A stretch of DNA of 64,000 bases from Cherax quadricarinatus (lineage: Eukaryota; Arthropoda; Malacostraca; Decapoda; Parastacidae): assembly GCF_038502225.1 (NCBI RefSeq), contig NC_091355.1, positions 17,948,148 to 18,012,147 of the forward strand, given 5' to 3'. The notes below the pieces were generated by a model, which searched no databases, was not told the origin of the DNA, and saw nothing but the letters and a program-made list of their open reading frames with translations. Position numbers and translations under genes: made by a program. Shown here in pieces: positions 42,873 through 53,559 of this stretch. The first letter of the stretch is position 1, and every line of letters begins with the position of its first letter.

Positions 42873-43559
42873 ATAGTGTATGATTTCGTAAATGATCTTT
42901 TTTTTAATATTAAGTTCCTGAAAGTAGTTCTTTGGTTAGTTCTACATATGCGGAAGGAATCTGATTGGAAGTGTGCTTCCGGTGAGATGTGTGGCGAGAT
43001 GCTTACTCCCAGATCTTTCTCCAAAGTTATCAAGTATGAATGTAGTCACACTTCCCCTTCGTATTCCCTGTCTGGCCTCCCTCCCTCCCTCCCTCCCTCT
43101 CTCTCTCCCCCCTCTCTCCTTCCCTCTCTCTGTCTCTCCCTCCCTCATCCCTCCCTCCCTCATCCCTCCCTCCCTCTCACATTCTCATAACCTTTCACTT
43201 GTCAAGATTGATCTTGTACTGATCCCTTCCTGGACACTCTTGCAGTATATTCGAGTAGTATTTAAGTCTACCTTTTCTGTGGTTGTCATTATTCTCAGGT
43301 ATGTTTTTCATCAATGTCGGGAACAGCATAAGTCCAAGAAATGATCCTTGAGGGACTCCTCTTGTCTGCCTCGCTTACTCCAACTCGGCCTTTCATGTCA
43401 TTACCTTCTACCTGTTCAACAGGAATTCCTGTACTCATTTGCATATCTTCCCTACTACTCCTGTCTATTCTTCCCGTTTATTTAACAGACTTTTTGAACC
43501 ATGTTGCCTTCTAACAAATTTCCTCTTTCCTGTTTTTTTTTTTTTTTTTTTTTGTCCCT

Positions 43560-44440
43560 ATATCATAAAAGTCTAGGAGACTCATAGGACATGATTTGTT
43601 ACCTCTAAGTTCACGTGGTCGGACATTTTTCTATTTGTATCTTTATTAGGTTTCTGATATTCTCATATTTATTATCTTTCCTAGTATCTTTTTCATTATG
43701 CTAGTGAGATACAATGGTCTAATAATACTTGCGGTCTCTGTTACCTAGCAACAAACAGATACCAGAGAGTTGGTCTGCTGTTAAGAGCAGTATATAAGTG
43801 AAGGTCATAAAATGATCCTATATGGAAAGAAGCCTCACTGCTTGGTTTTCGTACATTATTTTGTATTAACTCTCGACGTTGCAGAATAAATAAATAAAGT
43901 ACAGCAGTCAATTATTTTCTGTTATTTCTCCATATAAATCGATATGACATTTTCAATTTGACATCTATCTGGCAGTTGTCTTTATTGATTCTTGGTCAAA
44001 GGCCCTTGCAGTATGCTATGATATTTTTGCCAGGTCTCTCTACCTTCGTTGGTTCAGTTGAGTTAATATTTCGAAATATTTTTTTAAGGGTATCCAGTTT
44101 TAGCTAGCAAAATAAATGCAGGAGCTCCGAGTCTAGTAACGAGTGAGAGTGAGGGTCGGGTGTACGGAAGAAAGGGATGTGGGTGCTGCAGAGGATGTAA
44201 TAATGCGGGCAGTCCAACAAGGGGACCAAGAGTTGTACCCTAGCTTCCTGCCTTTCCCTCGACCTCTCCCACGCCTGCCTCTCCCACCTCTTCCACGCTT
44301 GCCTCTCCCACTCCTACCTCTCGCGCGCCCTCTGCACGGGAAATGCTTGATTTATCATCATCACCGTCGCTTGTGGGCGCGCGATGCGAACGTCTGTAGT
44401 AAACCAATACACATTATTTTATCACTTTGAGCTACCACCT
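43560..44440. other. No gene recognised
   Basis: AT-rich. A C/T-rich CTCCCACCTCTTCCACGCTTGCCT duplication lies at 44265-44330. Confidence 0.35.
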
Positions 44441-44446
44441 GACATT

Positions 44447-44605
44447 GATGATTAAGACACATGTGCAACAGTTGGGTAACTGTATTGTTGAAACGTTTCG
44501 CCTACACAGTAGGCTTCTTCAGTGAAATACAGAAGAATAATTCAACAAAGTTGCACATGCGTCTTAATTATCAACTTGTTCGTATTTTATACCATTATCA
44601 ACATT
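44447..44605 (-). mobile_element. Foldback element relative (type a)
   Basis: GATTAAGACACATGTGCAACAGTTGGG (44450) is complementary to GTTGCACATGCGTCTTAATTATC (44550). Between them lies GAAACGTTTCGCCTACACAGTAGGCTTCTTCAG, which on the minus strand is CTGAAGAAGCCTAC-TGT-GTAGGCGAAACG. It ends near TTCGTATTTTATACCATT. Confidence 0.7.
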
Positions 44606-45024
44606 CCACCTTAAAGTTTTTTCTTATATTCAATGAGTATCTTTATTTAACTGAAAAAGAATCCAGAGATAATAATTCCATTATCTTTTGTTAACTCAAC
44701 CAATTTCTTTATTTCATTCAGAATCTCTTAAGAAGTTTTCCTTGTAATTTTGGGTGACTCTACCAGTTACATCTATCAACTCAAGATCCTTTGGTAATTA
44801 AACCTCGTTATTTATGCAATTTCTTTATTATACAACCTAGTCAACAAACTTTGTTCGAGGAAAACAAATGAGCACTGAAAGTTTGAAGACGACCCGAAGA
44901 TGCATACCTATGTTGTATGATCCTTTTAAATTTAGCGCTTCTCTTTGATTATAATAATAATACAAAACGTTTCATCCATTTCGTAAGATGCGGCAGCCAT
45001 TAAAGACTGATGCCGTTCAGATAT

Positions 45025-45120
45025 ATTTATTTTTGTCAGGGGAAAGTGTTAAACCCCCAAGAGTCCAAGTAGTATAACGAATGGGGTAATGGGAGGGATT
45101 CAGATTCAATCCAAGCAAGA
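45025..45120. repeat. GGGAAAGTGTTAAACCCC-type dispersed repeat
   Basis: See 20305. Followed by AGTCCAAGTAGTATAACGAATGGGGTAATGGG. Confidence 0.45.
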
Positions 45121-45299
45121 GGAGGACGAGTCAAGTTTCTTGGATTAAAATCGTAATGCACTTGCACCTCTGCCTGACTTGCAGAGGTGCAAATGCACGG
45201 AAGCAGCAATTTTCTTTGACTTCAGTATTGTCGTACAGAACAAGGCAGCTCTATCTCCTCCGAGCCTGAGGCTTAAACTTTTTTCTTTTAACCCCCAAC

Positions 45300-45665
45300 A
45301 CCACCACCACCTGACAACATCTCTACAGATACTGCAATGTTTATTACCACCACCACCTGACAACATCTCTACAGATACTGCAATGTTTATTACCACCACC
45401 ACCTGACATCTCTACAGATACTGCAATGTTTATTACCACCACCACCTGACAACATCCCTACAGATACTGCAATGTTTATTACCACCACCACCTGACAACA
45501 TCTCTACAGATACTGCAATGTTTATTACCACCACCACCACCTGACAACATCTCTACAGATACTGCAATGTTTATTACCACCACCACCTGACAACATCTCT
45601 ACAGATACTGCAATGTTTATTACCACCACCACCTGACATCTCTATAGATACTGCAATGTTTATTA
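45300..45665. repeat. 46-bp minisatellite
   Basis: Unit CACCACCACCTGACAACATCTCTACAGATACTGCAATGTTTATTAC, eight copies, very similar. Two copies lack the CAACA after CTGA. Confidence 0.93.
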
Positions 45666-45804
45666 CCACCACCTCCACTAATACTACTAATGCTGCTGGT
45701 ACTGTTACTACTAATGCTGCTGCTGCCGCTACTGCTACTACTAATGCTAATGCTGCTGCTGCTGCTACTACTACTACTACTACTGCTGCTGATACTAAGA
45801 CTAT

Positions 45805-45835
<31 letters not shown>

Positions 45836-46325
45836 ACTAAGACTATTCCTGCTGCTGCTGCTACTAAGACTTTTGCTGCTGCTACTACTTCTACTACTAC
45901 TACTGCTGCTACTACTACTACTACTAATGCTGCTACTGCTACTACTACTAATGCTGCTACTGCTACTACTTCTGCTACTAAGACTATTGCTGCTGCTACT
46001 ACTTCTGTTGCTGCTGCTACTGCTACTACTAATGCTACTACTGCTGCTACTACTACTGCTGCTGCTGCTGCTACTACTAGTACTACTACTACTACGCCGC
46101 TACTGCTACTACAAGTGCTGCTACTACTTCGATTATTACTACTACTACGATTACTACTACTACGATTATTACTACTACAACTACGATTATTACTACAACT
46201 ATTTTTGATAATACTACGATTATTACTACAACTATTATTGATAATACTACGATTATTACAACTGCTATTACTGCTACGATTATTGCAACTACGATTACTA
46301 CTACTACTACCACCACTACCACTAT
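45666..46325. repeat. (CTA)n/(CTG)n compound trinucleotide array
   Basis: About 650 bp of ACT/GCT/TCT triplets, with ACTACGATTATT units on the right. It is open in several frames (poly-Thr/Ala, poly-Leu, poly-Val), none coding. Confidence 0.93.
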
Positions 46326-46723
46326 AATGACTCCTCCTATTGTTGTTAATAACAATAAAACCCCAGGTTCATTCAACTGGTAGGTGAAACGTGGCACTAA
46401 TTTGTCTCATTAGTTTGCACGTGTGTCCATTTGCCACTAACTAGGCATTTGTAAATTCACAGGAAGTTTCCAGTCATGTGAAAGAAGTTTCCAGTTATGC
46501 ACAGTAACTTCTGAAACATGCACATGAAAGTTCACTTTTGCACAAGAGCATTTCAATCGAGGAAAATATATTGCCATGCAGAAGGTTTTTCCACCATTAC
46601 TCAAGCAGTTTCCACCCTTGGTCGAGCAGTTTCCACCCTTGGTCGAGAAGTTTCAAGCCTTGCACAAGAAGTATCTAGTTTTACATAAGACGATTCTTTC
46701 CTTGCAAATAGAAGTTTCCAGGT

Positions 46724-47107
46724 ATTAAACCATACTACGGGCGGGATTTGAACCCGCGATCAGAGAGTCTCAAAACTCCAGATCGTGGTATGGTTTGTTT
46801 GCAATCGTGTCATTACGATTTCGTAAGTCATGTTGACGGCAGTGAGGGGACTTGAGCTAGAGTTCGTCACGGCCACGCTAGCTGGAGATTCGTCTGTAAA
46901 AACTTACATTTGTGGTCACAGAGGTGCCTATACTAACCTTCCTATGGTGCAGAAATATACCTAGTTGGACGAATCTTATTGTGGCTAGCTGGTCCATTGA
47001 CTAACACGACGGTCTGGAGTTTTGAGACTCTCTGACCGCGGGTTCAAATCCCGCCCGTGGTATGGTTTGTTTGCAATCGTATCATTACGATTTCGTGAGT
47101 TATGTTT
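46724..47107. mobile_element. tRNA-derived SINE cluster with inverted tRNA-like ends
   Basis: The plus strand from about 46985 has GTGGCTAGCTGG (box A like), GGAGTTTTGAGACTC and GCGGGTTCAAATCCCGCCC (T arm, box B), then TATGGTTTGTTTGCAATCG. The same tRNA-like end occurs inverted at 46729-46787. GGTATGGTTTGTTTGCAATCG-TCATTACGATTTCG is directly repeated at 46787 and 47059. Confidence 0.65.
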
Positions 47108-47475
47108 TCCAGGTATTCACAAGATGTTTCCAGCCATGCAGAAAGAACTTCCCAGCATTCCTCTCACATCGACAATGCAACATTCCTCTTCTCTGCCTGT
47201 GTTCATTCAGAGAGGCGGCGGCGTCCCAGGCATACATGTGCCTCAGCATGTTTAAATTTCTCATTTTAATGATACAAGTAGAGAGAGAGAGAGAGAGAGA
47301 GAGCCTGTCCAGCAGACAGAAAGAGAGATACAGACAAACAGAGAATAGTAGAAGAGGGAGGAAGATGGACAGGACCTTCACACCAAACTAATAAATGTCC
47401 TGACTATTGACGAGTCTCCTCTCTCCTGGATTTTATTAAAGTTTGACAAACACTGTTTAATATGTCGTCGACGAC

Positions 47476-47479
<4 letters not shown>

Positions 47480-47526
<47 letters not shown>
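47480..47526. repeat. (CA)n microsatellite
   Basis: About 23 CA units, directly 5' of a family C LINE end. Confidence 0.95.
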
Positions 47527-47528
<2 letters not shown>

Positions 47529-47815
47529 GACAGGATGTTCCAGGGACGGGACACAGAAACAAGAGGCCACAATTGGAAGTTGAAGACACAAATGAGTCAG
47601 AGAGATAGTAGGAAGTATTTCTTCAGTCATAGAGTTGTAAGGCAGTGGAATAGCCTAGAAAATGACGTAGTGGAGGCAGGAACCATACACAGTTTTAAGA
47701 CGAGGTTTGATAAAGCTCATGGAGCGGGGAGAGAGAGGACCCAGTAGCAACCGGTGAAGAGGCGGGGCCAGGAGCTAGGACTCGACCCCTGCAACCACAA
47801 TTAGTGAGTACACAC
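47527..47815 (+). mobile_element. 5'-truncated family C LINE between AC repeats
   Basis: RDTETRGHNWKLKTQMSQRD, RKYFFSHRVVRQWNSLENDV and EAGTIHSFKTRFDKA, a stop, then the trailer GGCGGGGCCAGGAGCTAGGACTCGACCCCTGCAACCACAATTAGTGAGTACACAC. The coding end is undamaged. Confidence 0.88.
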
Positions 47816-48109
47816 AATGAGTCATTGTGGTTGTTAGGAAGTAGCTTCTTAGTCTTAGTGTGAAGAAATGGAATGATATACATAAATAGGTGCAGTTTCA
47901 AAGATAGGTATGACAAGGCTCGTAAGGCATAAAGCACCAATCAGTCGTTTGAAGTTTTGTTGCATATTAACAAACAATTCATTAAAAATCAATGAAGAAA
48001 GTGTGAGCAACAGCAGAAATAATGGCAGAAGTAACAGCAGTAGTAGCATAAACAACGGTAGCAATAACAGCAGCAGCAGATAACAATACCAGGTACATTA
48101 CTAGAAGAC

Positions 48110-48625
48110 AAGACCAGAGGATCGACACCATGCCTAACCCTTCTAGGGTAGGGTAGGTGCCTGAGCCCGAGCCTTTAGCTCATAAGACTGTCATTCCCAT
48201 TTTCTCCCTTGGGGCGGGGATGGCAGACCAGAGAGGCCTAGCTTCTGGCTAGGCTTGGGGACAGTTGGTCCCAAAGATGAGGAGGTACTTGCATCTCCTC
48301 CCATGGGAGACTTCGGTCTCAGACACTCCCTAAAGAGGGAGCCAAGGCCGGGCCACCACTTGGAAAAGGCCCGGGCCGGGAGAATACCGGCTAATCTTTA
48401 ATAATAAATAAATAATAATAATAACCAGACCAGAGGCCTAGCTTCTCCCTACGAGCCCCATGAGGGCGGGGAATGTGGCTAGGCCTGGGGACACTTGGTC
48501 CCAAAGATGAGGAGGTACTATACCTCCTCCCATGGGAGACTTAGGTCTCAGACACTCCCTAAGGAGGGAGCCAAGGCCGGGTCACCACTACTTGGAAAAG
48601 ACCCGGGCCGGGAGAATATCGGCGA

Positions 48626-48701
<76 letters not shown>

Positions 48702-48715
48702 AAAAAAAAAAAACA
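48110..48715 (+). mobile_element. A-tailed SINE dimer
   Basis: Two GC-rich units: AGGCCTAGCTTCT...GGGGACA-TTGGTCCCAAAGATGAGGAGGTACT...CCCATGGGAGACTT-GGTCTCAGACACTCCCTAA-GAGGGAGCCAAGGCCGGG...CCGGGCCGGGAGAATA. The first ends in (AATA)n at 48400-48422, the second in about 70 A (48627-48714). The layout is that of short retroposons. The poly-Lys and poly-Phe ORFs there are artefacts. Confidence 0.75.
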
Positions 48716-49082
48716 GGCCGCCGAAATGAAAGCAGCAGTAACTCACATAATTAATCTTTCTATCTCTTCTAATACTCTGTCTGATGAGTTCAAGTCGGCG
48801 CAAGTCACGTCTGTTTTCATGAAAAAAGTTGATTAAATATAGTATTGTCAGAGAAGGTAGGAGAGATGTTTCTAAAATTTTGTCAAGCTTGGATCACGTG
48901 TGTAGATTTTGTTACTTCAGATCTATCACAGTTTAATCTATCATAAGCTGTAAAGCAAAAACACACAAGCAAAGTCAGTGACTTATTGATGCTAGGTATT
49001 CATATCCCCATATATGCAAAACAACCACTGTGAAAGAGTAGTGAAATTCCAAGCGCTTTCGTGACTACTCACATTGTCAAGA

Positions 49083-49168
49083 AATATATATATATATATA
49101 TATATATATATCTATATATATATATCTATATATATCTATATATATCTATATATATATATCTATATATA
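49083..49168. repeat. (TA)n with TATC interruptions
   Basis: Microsatellite, about 86 bp. Confidence 0.92.
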
Positions 49169-49332
49169 TGGTGCTGTGGCTACATCTGTCTGTCATATAT
49201 GAGGATGAAGAAAAGATTAGAACTATTACTGTACCTTGTGGCACAGAACTTTTCACTGTAGCCGCCTCAGATTTTACTCTTTAATATTACTCGTTGTGTT
49301 TTGTTCGTTATGAAGTTATAGATCCATCTACC

Positions 49333-49336
<4 letters not shown>

Positions 49337-49428
<92 letters not shown>

Positions 49429-49528
49429 TATATAATATATATAATATATATAGATATAATATATATATATAATATATATATATATATAATATATATATAT
49501 TTTATTATATATATTTATATTATATTAT
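49337..49528. repeat. (TA)n-rich tract at the 3' end of the RTE LINE
   Basis: A long TA run and ATAATATATA variants, adjoining the RTE tail GGGAATCGGCCGGTGTGATAATATAATATA (complement). Confidence 0.9.
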
Positions 49529-49529
49529 C

Positions 49530-52495
49530 ACACCGGCCGATTCCCACCAAGGCAGGGTGGCCCGAAAAAGAAAAACTTTCACCATCATTCACTCCATCAC
49601 TGTCTTGCCAGAAGGGTGCTTTACACTACAGTTTTTAAACTGCAACATTAACACCCCTCCTTCAGAGTGCAGGCACTGTACTTCCCATCTCCAGGACTCA
49701 AGTCCGGCCTGCCGGTTTCCCTGAATCCCTTCATAAATGTTACTTTGCTCACACTCCAACAGCACGTCAAGTATTAAAAACCATTTGTCTCCATTCACTC
49801 CTATCAAACACGCTCACGCATGCCTGCTGGAAGTCCAAGCCCCTCGCACACAAAACCTCCTTTACCCCCTCCCTCCAACCCTTCCTAGGCCGACCCCTAC
49901 CCCGCCTTCCTTCCACTACAGACTGATACACTCTTGAAGTCATTCTGTTTCGCTCCATTCTCTCTACATGTCCGAACCACCTCAACAACCCTTCCTCAGC
50001 CCTCTGGACAACAGTTTTGGTAATCCCGCACCTCCTCCTAACTTCCAAACTACGAATTCTCTGCATTATATTCACACCACACATTGCCCTCAGACATGAC
50101 ATCTCCACTGCCTCCAGCCTTCTCCTCGCTGCAACATTCATCACCCACGCTTCACACCCATATAAGAGCGTTGGTAAAACTATACTCTCATACATTCCCC
50201 TCTTTGCCTCCAAGGACAAAGTTCTTTGTCTCCACAGACTCCTAAGTGCACCACTCACTCTTTTTCCCTCATCAATTCTATGATTCACTTCATCTTTCAT
50301 AGACCCATCCGCTGACACGTCCACTCCCAAATATCTGAATACGTTCACCTCCTCCATACTCTCTCCCTCCAATCTGATATTCAATCTTTCATCACCTAAT
50401 CTTTTTGTTATCCTCATAACCTTACTCTTTCCTGTATTCACCTTTAATTTCCTTCTTTTGCACACCCTACCAAATTCATCCACCAATCTCTGCAACTTCT
50501 CTTCAGAATCTCCCAAGAGCACAGTGTCATCAGCAAAGAGCAGCTGTGACAACTCCCACTTTGTGTGTGATTCTTTATCTTTTAACTCCACGCCTCTTGC
50601 CAAGACCCTCGCATTTACTTCTCTTACAACCCCATCTATAAATATATTAAACAACCACGGTGACATCACACATCCTTGTCTAAGGCCTACTTTTACTGGG
50701 AAAAAATTTCCCTCTTTCCTACATACTCTAACTTGAGCCTCACTATCCTCGTAAAAACTCTTCACTGCTTTCAGTAACCTACCTCCTACACCATACACTT
50801 GCAACATCTGCCACATTGCCCCCCTATCCACCCTGTCATACGCCTTTTCCAAATCCATAAATGCCACAAACACCTCTTTAGCCTTATCCAAATACTGTTC
50901 ACTTATATGTTTCACTGTAAACACCTGGTCCACACACCCCCTACCTTTCCTAAAGCCTCCTTGTTCATCTGCTATCCTATTCTCCGTCTTACTCTTAATT
51001 CTTTCAATTATAACTCTACCATACACTTTACCAGGTACACTCAACAGACTTATCCCCCTATAATTTTTGCACTCTCTTTTATCCCCTTTGCCTTTATACA
51101 AAGGAACTATGCATGCTCTCTGCCAATCCCTAGGTACCTTACCCTCTTCCATACATTTATTAAATAATTGCACCAACCACTCCAAAACTATATCCCCACC
51201 TGCTTTTAACATTTCTATCTTTATCCCATCAATCCCGGCTGCCTTACCCCCTTTCATTTTACCTACTGCCTCACGAACTTCCCCCACACTCACAACTGGC
51301 TCTTCCTCACTCCTACAAGATGTTATTCCTCCTTGCCCTATACACGAAATCACAGCTTCCCTATCTTCATCAACATTTAACAATTCCTCAAAATATTCCT
51401 TCCATCTTCCCAATACCTCTAACTCTCCATTTAATAACTCTCCTCTCCTATTTTTAACTGACAAATCCATTTGTTCTCTAGGCTTTCTTAACTTGTTAAT
51501 CTCACTCCAAAACTTTTTCTTATTTTCAACAAAATTTGTTGATAACATCTCACCCACTCTCTCATTTGCTCTCTTTTTACATTGCTTCACCACTCTCTTA
51601 ACTTCTCTCTTTTTCTCCATATACTCTTCCCTCCTTGCATCACTTCTACTTTGTAAAAACTTCTCATATGCTAACTTTTTCTCCCTTACTACTCTCTTTA
51701 CATCATCATTCCACCAATCGCTCCTCTTCCCTCCTGCACCCACTTTCCTGTAACCACAAACTTCTGCTGAGCACTCTAACACTACATTTTTAAACCTACC
51801 CCATACCTCTTCGACCCCATTGCCTATGCTCTCATTAGCCCATCTATCCTCCAATAGCTGTTTATATCTTACCCTAACTGCCTCCTCTTTTAGTTTATAA
51901 ACCTTCACCTCTCTCTTCCCTGATGCTTCTATTCTCCTTGTATCCCATCTACCTTTTACTCTCAGTGTAGCTACAACTAGAAAGTGATCTGATATATCTG
52001 TGGCCCCTCTATAAACATGTACATCCTGAAGTCTACTCAACAGTCTTTTATCTACCAATACATAATCCAACAAACTACTGTCATTTCGCCCTACATCATA
52101 TCGTGTATACTTATTTATCCTCTTTTTCTTAAAATATGTATTACCTATAACTAAACCCCTTTCTATACAAAGTTCAATCAAAGGGCTCCCATTATCATTT
52201 ACACCTGGCACCCCAAACTTACCTACCACACCCTCTCTAAAAGTTTCTCCTACTTTAGCATTCAAGTCCCCTACCACAATTACTCTCTCACTTGGTTCAA
52301 ATGCTCCTATACATTCACTTAACATCTCCCAAAATCTCTCTCTCTCCTCTGCATTCCTCTCTTCTCCAGGTGCATACACGCTTATTATGACCCACTTCTC
52401 GCATCCAACCTTTACTTTAATCCACATAATTCTTGAATTTACACATTCATATTCTCTTTTCTCCTTCCATAACTGATCATTTAACATTACTGCTA
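49530..52495 (-). mobile_element. RTE-clade LINE, 5'-truncated, nearly intact (family D)
   Basis: One ORF plus a short trailer (49766-49530) that ends with TTTTCGGGCCACCCTGCCTTGG and GGGAATCGGCCGGTGTGATAA, a sequence I associate with decapod RTE elements. TA repeats border both ends. There is no ORF1, as is usual for RTE. It starts inside the endonuclease. Confidence 0.92.
49767..52487 (-). CDS. RTE LINE endonuclease/reverse transcriptase, 906 codons, 5'-truncated
   Basis: Residues 1-170 are the later part of an EEP endonuclease (VVGDLNAKVGETF at 71, LLDYVLVDKRLL near 139, SDHF at 166). The reverse transcriptase spans about 380-690: GGKAAGIDGIKIEML, NYRGISLLSVPGKVYGRVI, GFRKGRGCVDQVFTVK, FMDLEKAYDRVDRG, GLRQGCVMSPWLFN and LLFADDTVLLG (FADD at 651). 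The tail has LLYGCEAWVMN, WFGHVERM and RGRGRPRKGW. The first endonuclease motifs (Asn and Glu) are missing, so the Met is only the first one after truncation and the protein cannot support full endonuclease activity. No internal stop in 2.7 kb suggests a young copy. Confidence 0.93.
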   Translation of the reverse strand: MLNDQLWKEKREYECVNSRIMWIKVKVGCEKWVIISVYAPGEERNAEERERFWEMLSECIGAFEPSERVIVVGDLNAKVGETFREGVVGKFGVPGVNDNGSPLIELCIERGLVIGNTYFKKKRINKYTRYDVGRNDSSLLDYVLVDKRLLSRLQDVHVYRGATDISDHFLVVATLRVKGRWDTRRIEASGKREVKVYKLKEEAVRVRYKQLLEDRWANESIGNGVEEVWGRFKNVVLECSAEVCGYRKVGAGGKRSDWWNDDVKRVVREKKLAYEKFLQSRSDARREEYMEKKREVKRVVKQCKKRANERVGEMLSTNFVENKKKFWSEINKLRKPREQMDLSVKNRRGELLNGELEVLGRWKEYFEELLNVDEDREAVISCIGQGGITSCRSEEEPVVSVGEVREAVGKMKGGKAAGIDGIKIEMLKAGGDIVLEWLVQLFNKCMEEGKVPRDWQRACIVPLYKGKGDKRECKNYRGISLLSVPGKVYGRVIIERIKSKTENRIADEQGGFRKGRGCVDQVFTVKHISEQYLDKAKEVFVAFMDLEKAYDRVDRGAMWQMLQVYGVGGRLLKAVKSFYEDSEAQVRVCRKEGNFFPVKVGLRQGCVMSPWLFNIFIDGVVREVNARVLARGVELKDKESHTKWELSQLLFADDTVLLGDSEEKLQRLVDEFGRVCKRRKLKVNTGKSKVMRITKRLGDERLNIRLEGESMEEVNVFRYLGVDVSADGSMKDEVNHRIDEGKRVSGALRSLWRQRTLSLEAKRGMYESIVLPTLLYGCEAWVMNVAARRRLEAVEMSCLRAMCGVNIMQRIRSLEVRRRCGITKTVVQRAEEGLLRWFGHVERMERNRMTSRVYQSVVEGRRGRGRPRKGWREGVKEVLCARGLDFQQACVSVFDRSEWRQMVFNT

Positions 52496-52496
52496 T

Positions 52497-52645
<149 letters not shown>

Positions 52646-52647
52646 AC

Positions 52648-52748
52648 TACTGCGACTGGGCGGGAATTGAACCCACGAAATTTTAGCCCACCTCTTGGAA
52701 GCCCACCAAAATCCACGATGCCCTAGTCCACTGAGGCAACAATGCTTC
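52648..52748 (-). repeat. tRNA-derived repeat, minus strand
   Basis: The minus strand has GTTGCCTCAGTGGACTAGGGC (box A) and GTGGGTTCAATTCCCGCCC (box B and T arm), about 75 nt apart. The anticodon arm TTGGTGGGCTTCCAAGAGG is imperfect. It ends in the (AC)n tract. Confidence 0.6.
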
Positions 52749-52769
52749 AAACATCAGGTACTCAGTAAT

Positions 52770-52812
52770 ACTGATTTCATTCTCCTCCAAACAAGAGGAG
52801 AATGAAATCAGT
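52770..52812. repeat. 18-bp perfect inverted repeat, 7-nt loop
   Basis: ACTGATTTCATTCTCCTC, CAAACAA, GAGGAGAATGAAATCAGT. Confidence 0.85.
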
Positions 52813-52867
52813 TGCAGTCGCAGTTATAACCATGAATGTGCTAGCGTTAGGAAGCGGCATGCCCAAA

Positions 52868-52985
52868 AGAAGAGATAGGATGCACCTCACGGAGCAGGGA
52901 GAGAGTGGACGTGGTAGTAACCAGCGAAGAGGGGGGGCCAGGAGCTGTGAATCGACCCCTTCAACCACAAATAGGTGAGCGCAAA
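52868..52985 (+). mobile_element. Family C LINE extreme 3' end
   Basis: CTCACGGAGCAGGGAGAGAG ... GGGGCCAGGAGCTGTGAATCGACC ... CAACCACAAATAGGTGAG. Confidence 0.7.
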
Positions 52986-53282
52986 TAGATGGATACTTGA
53001 CACTGATGGGCATGTTATTTACATTACTTAGGAACAGTAAGGGATCCAGAATACTACCTTGGGGAACCAGACATGCTCTCGGTAGAGGTTCTGATTCTAT
53101 GTAATGATCTTGACAATTTGTTTCCTATTGCTCAGAAAGGACTTAAGCAAGTTTACAGAACCCATGCCGAGAGCTTGTAGTTTCTTTCATATGTGAGGTA
53201 TGCTCAAGGTACATTCCTCTAGGAAAAAAGAAGAGACGTAAACTAGAAAGAGATAGATGCTCCCTCTACAAGGCGAAGGTGA

Positions 53283-53400
53283 ACATAAGAACCTAAGAAG
53301 GAACACTGCAACAGGCCTACTGGCCTATGCGAGGCAGATTTAATTCCCCCACCGGCTCAAGCCAATACCTTGACCTAGTGAGGTCAGACAGATTCACAGC
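53283..53400 (-). mobile_element. Family B (CR1) tail and trailer scrap
   Basis: GAACATAAGAACCTAAGAAGGAACACTGCAACAGGCCTACTGGCC, complement of 18400-18460, continuing into trailer sequence. Confidence 0.75.
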
Positions 53401-53559
53401 TGCTCAAAAAGATCCAGTCTATATAAAATACAGGAGGCACTGGCCAGAGAGAGAAAAAAAATCAAACTTTAGCGGTCATATAGGAGCCATGAAACACATG
53501 AAGAACTTTAAGCCATAAATTTAACTAAAAAAAAAATGGTTTTTATTTTCTTACGCCAA

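Larger units (their letters stand above)
42180..43560 (-). pseudogene. Decayed family C LINE with nested insertions
   Basis: On the minus strand: GVPQGSFLGLMLF (near 43370), LEKDLGVSISPHISPEAHFQ (near 43010) and SLTKKLDRILRFTIRVLQNE (near 42310), in the order of family C. A (CCCT)n run (43076-43185) and a T run (43528-43552) lie within. A foldback relative and a tRNA-like repeat interrupt it at about 42400-42870. Confidence 0.65.

Noticed and set aside
45656..46397. Long ORFs rich in Thr/Ala, Leu or Val on both strands
   Set aside because: They are translations of a CTA/CTG triplet array, open in several frames at once.
48532..48803. Poly-Lys and poly-Phe ORFs
   Set aside because: SINE A-tail.
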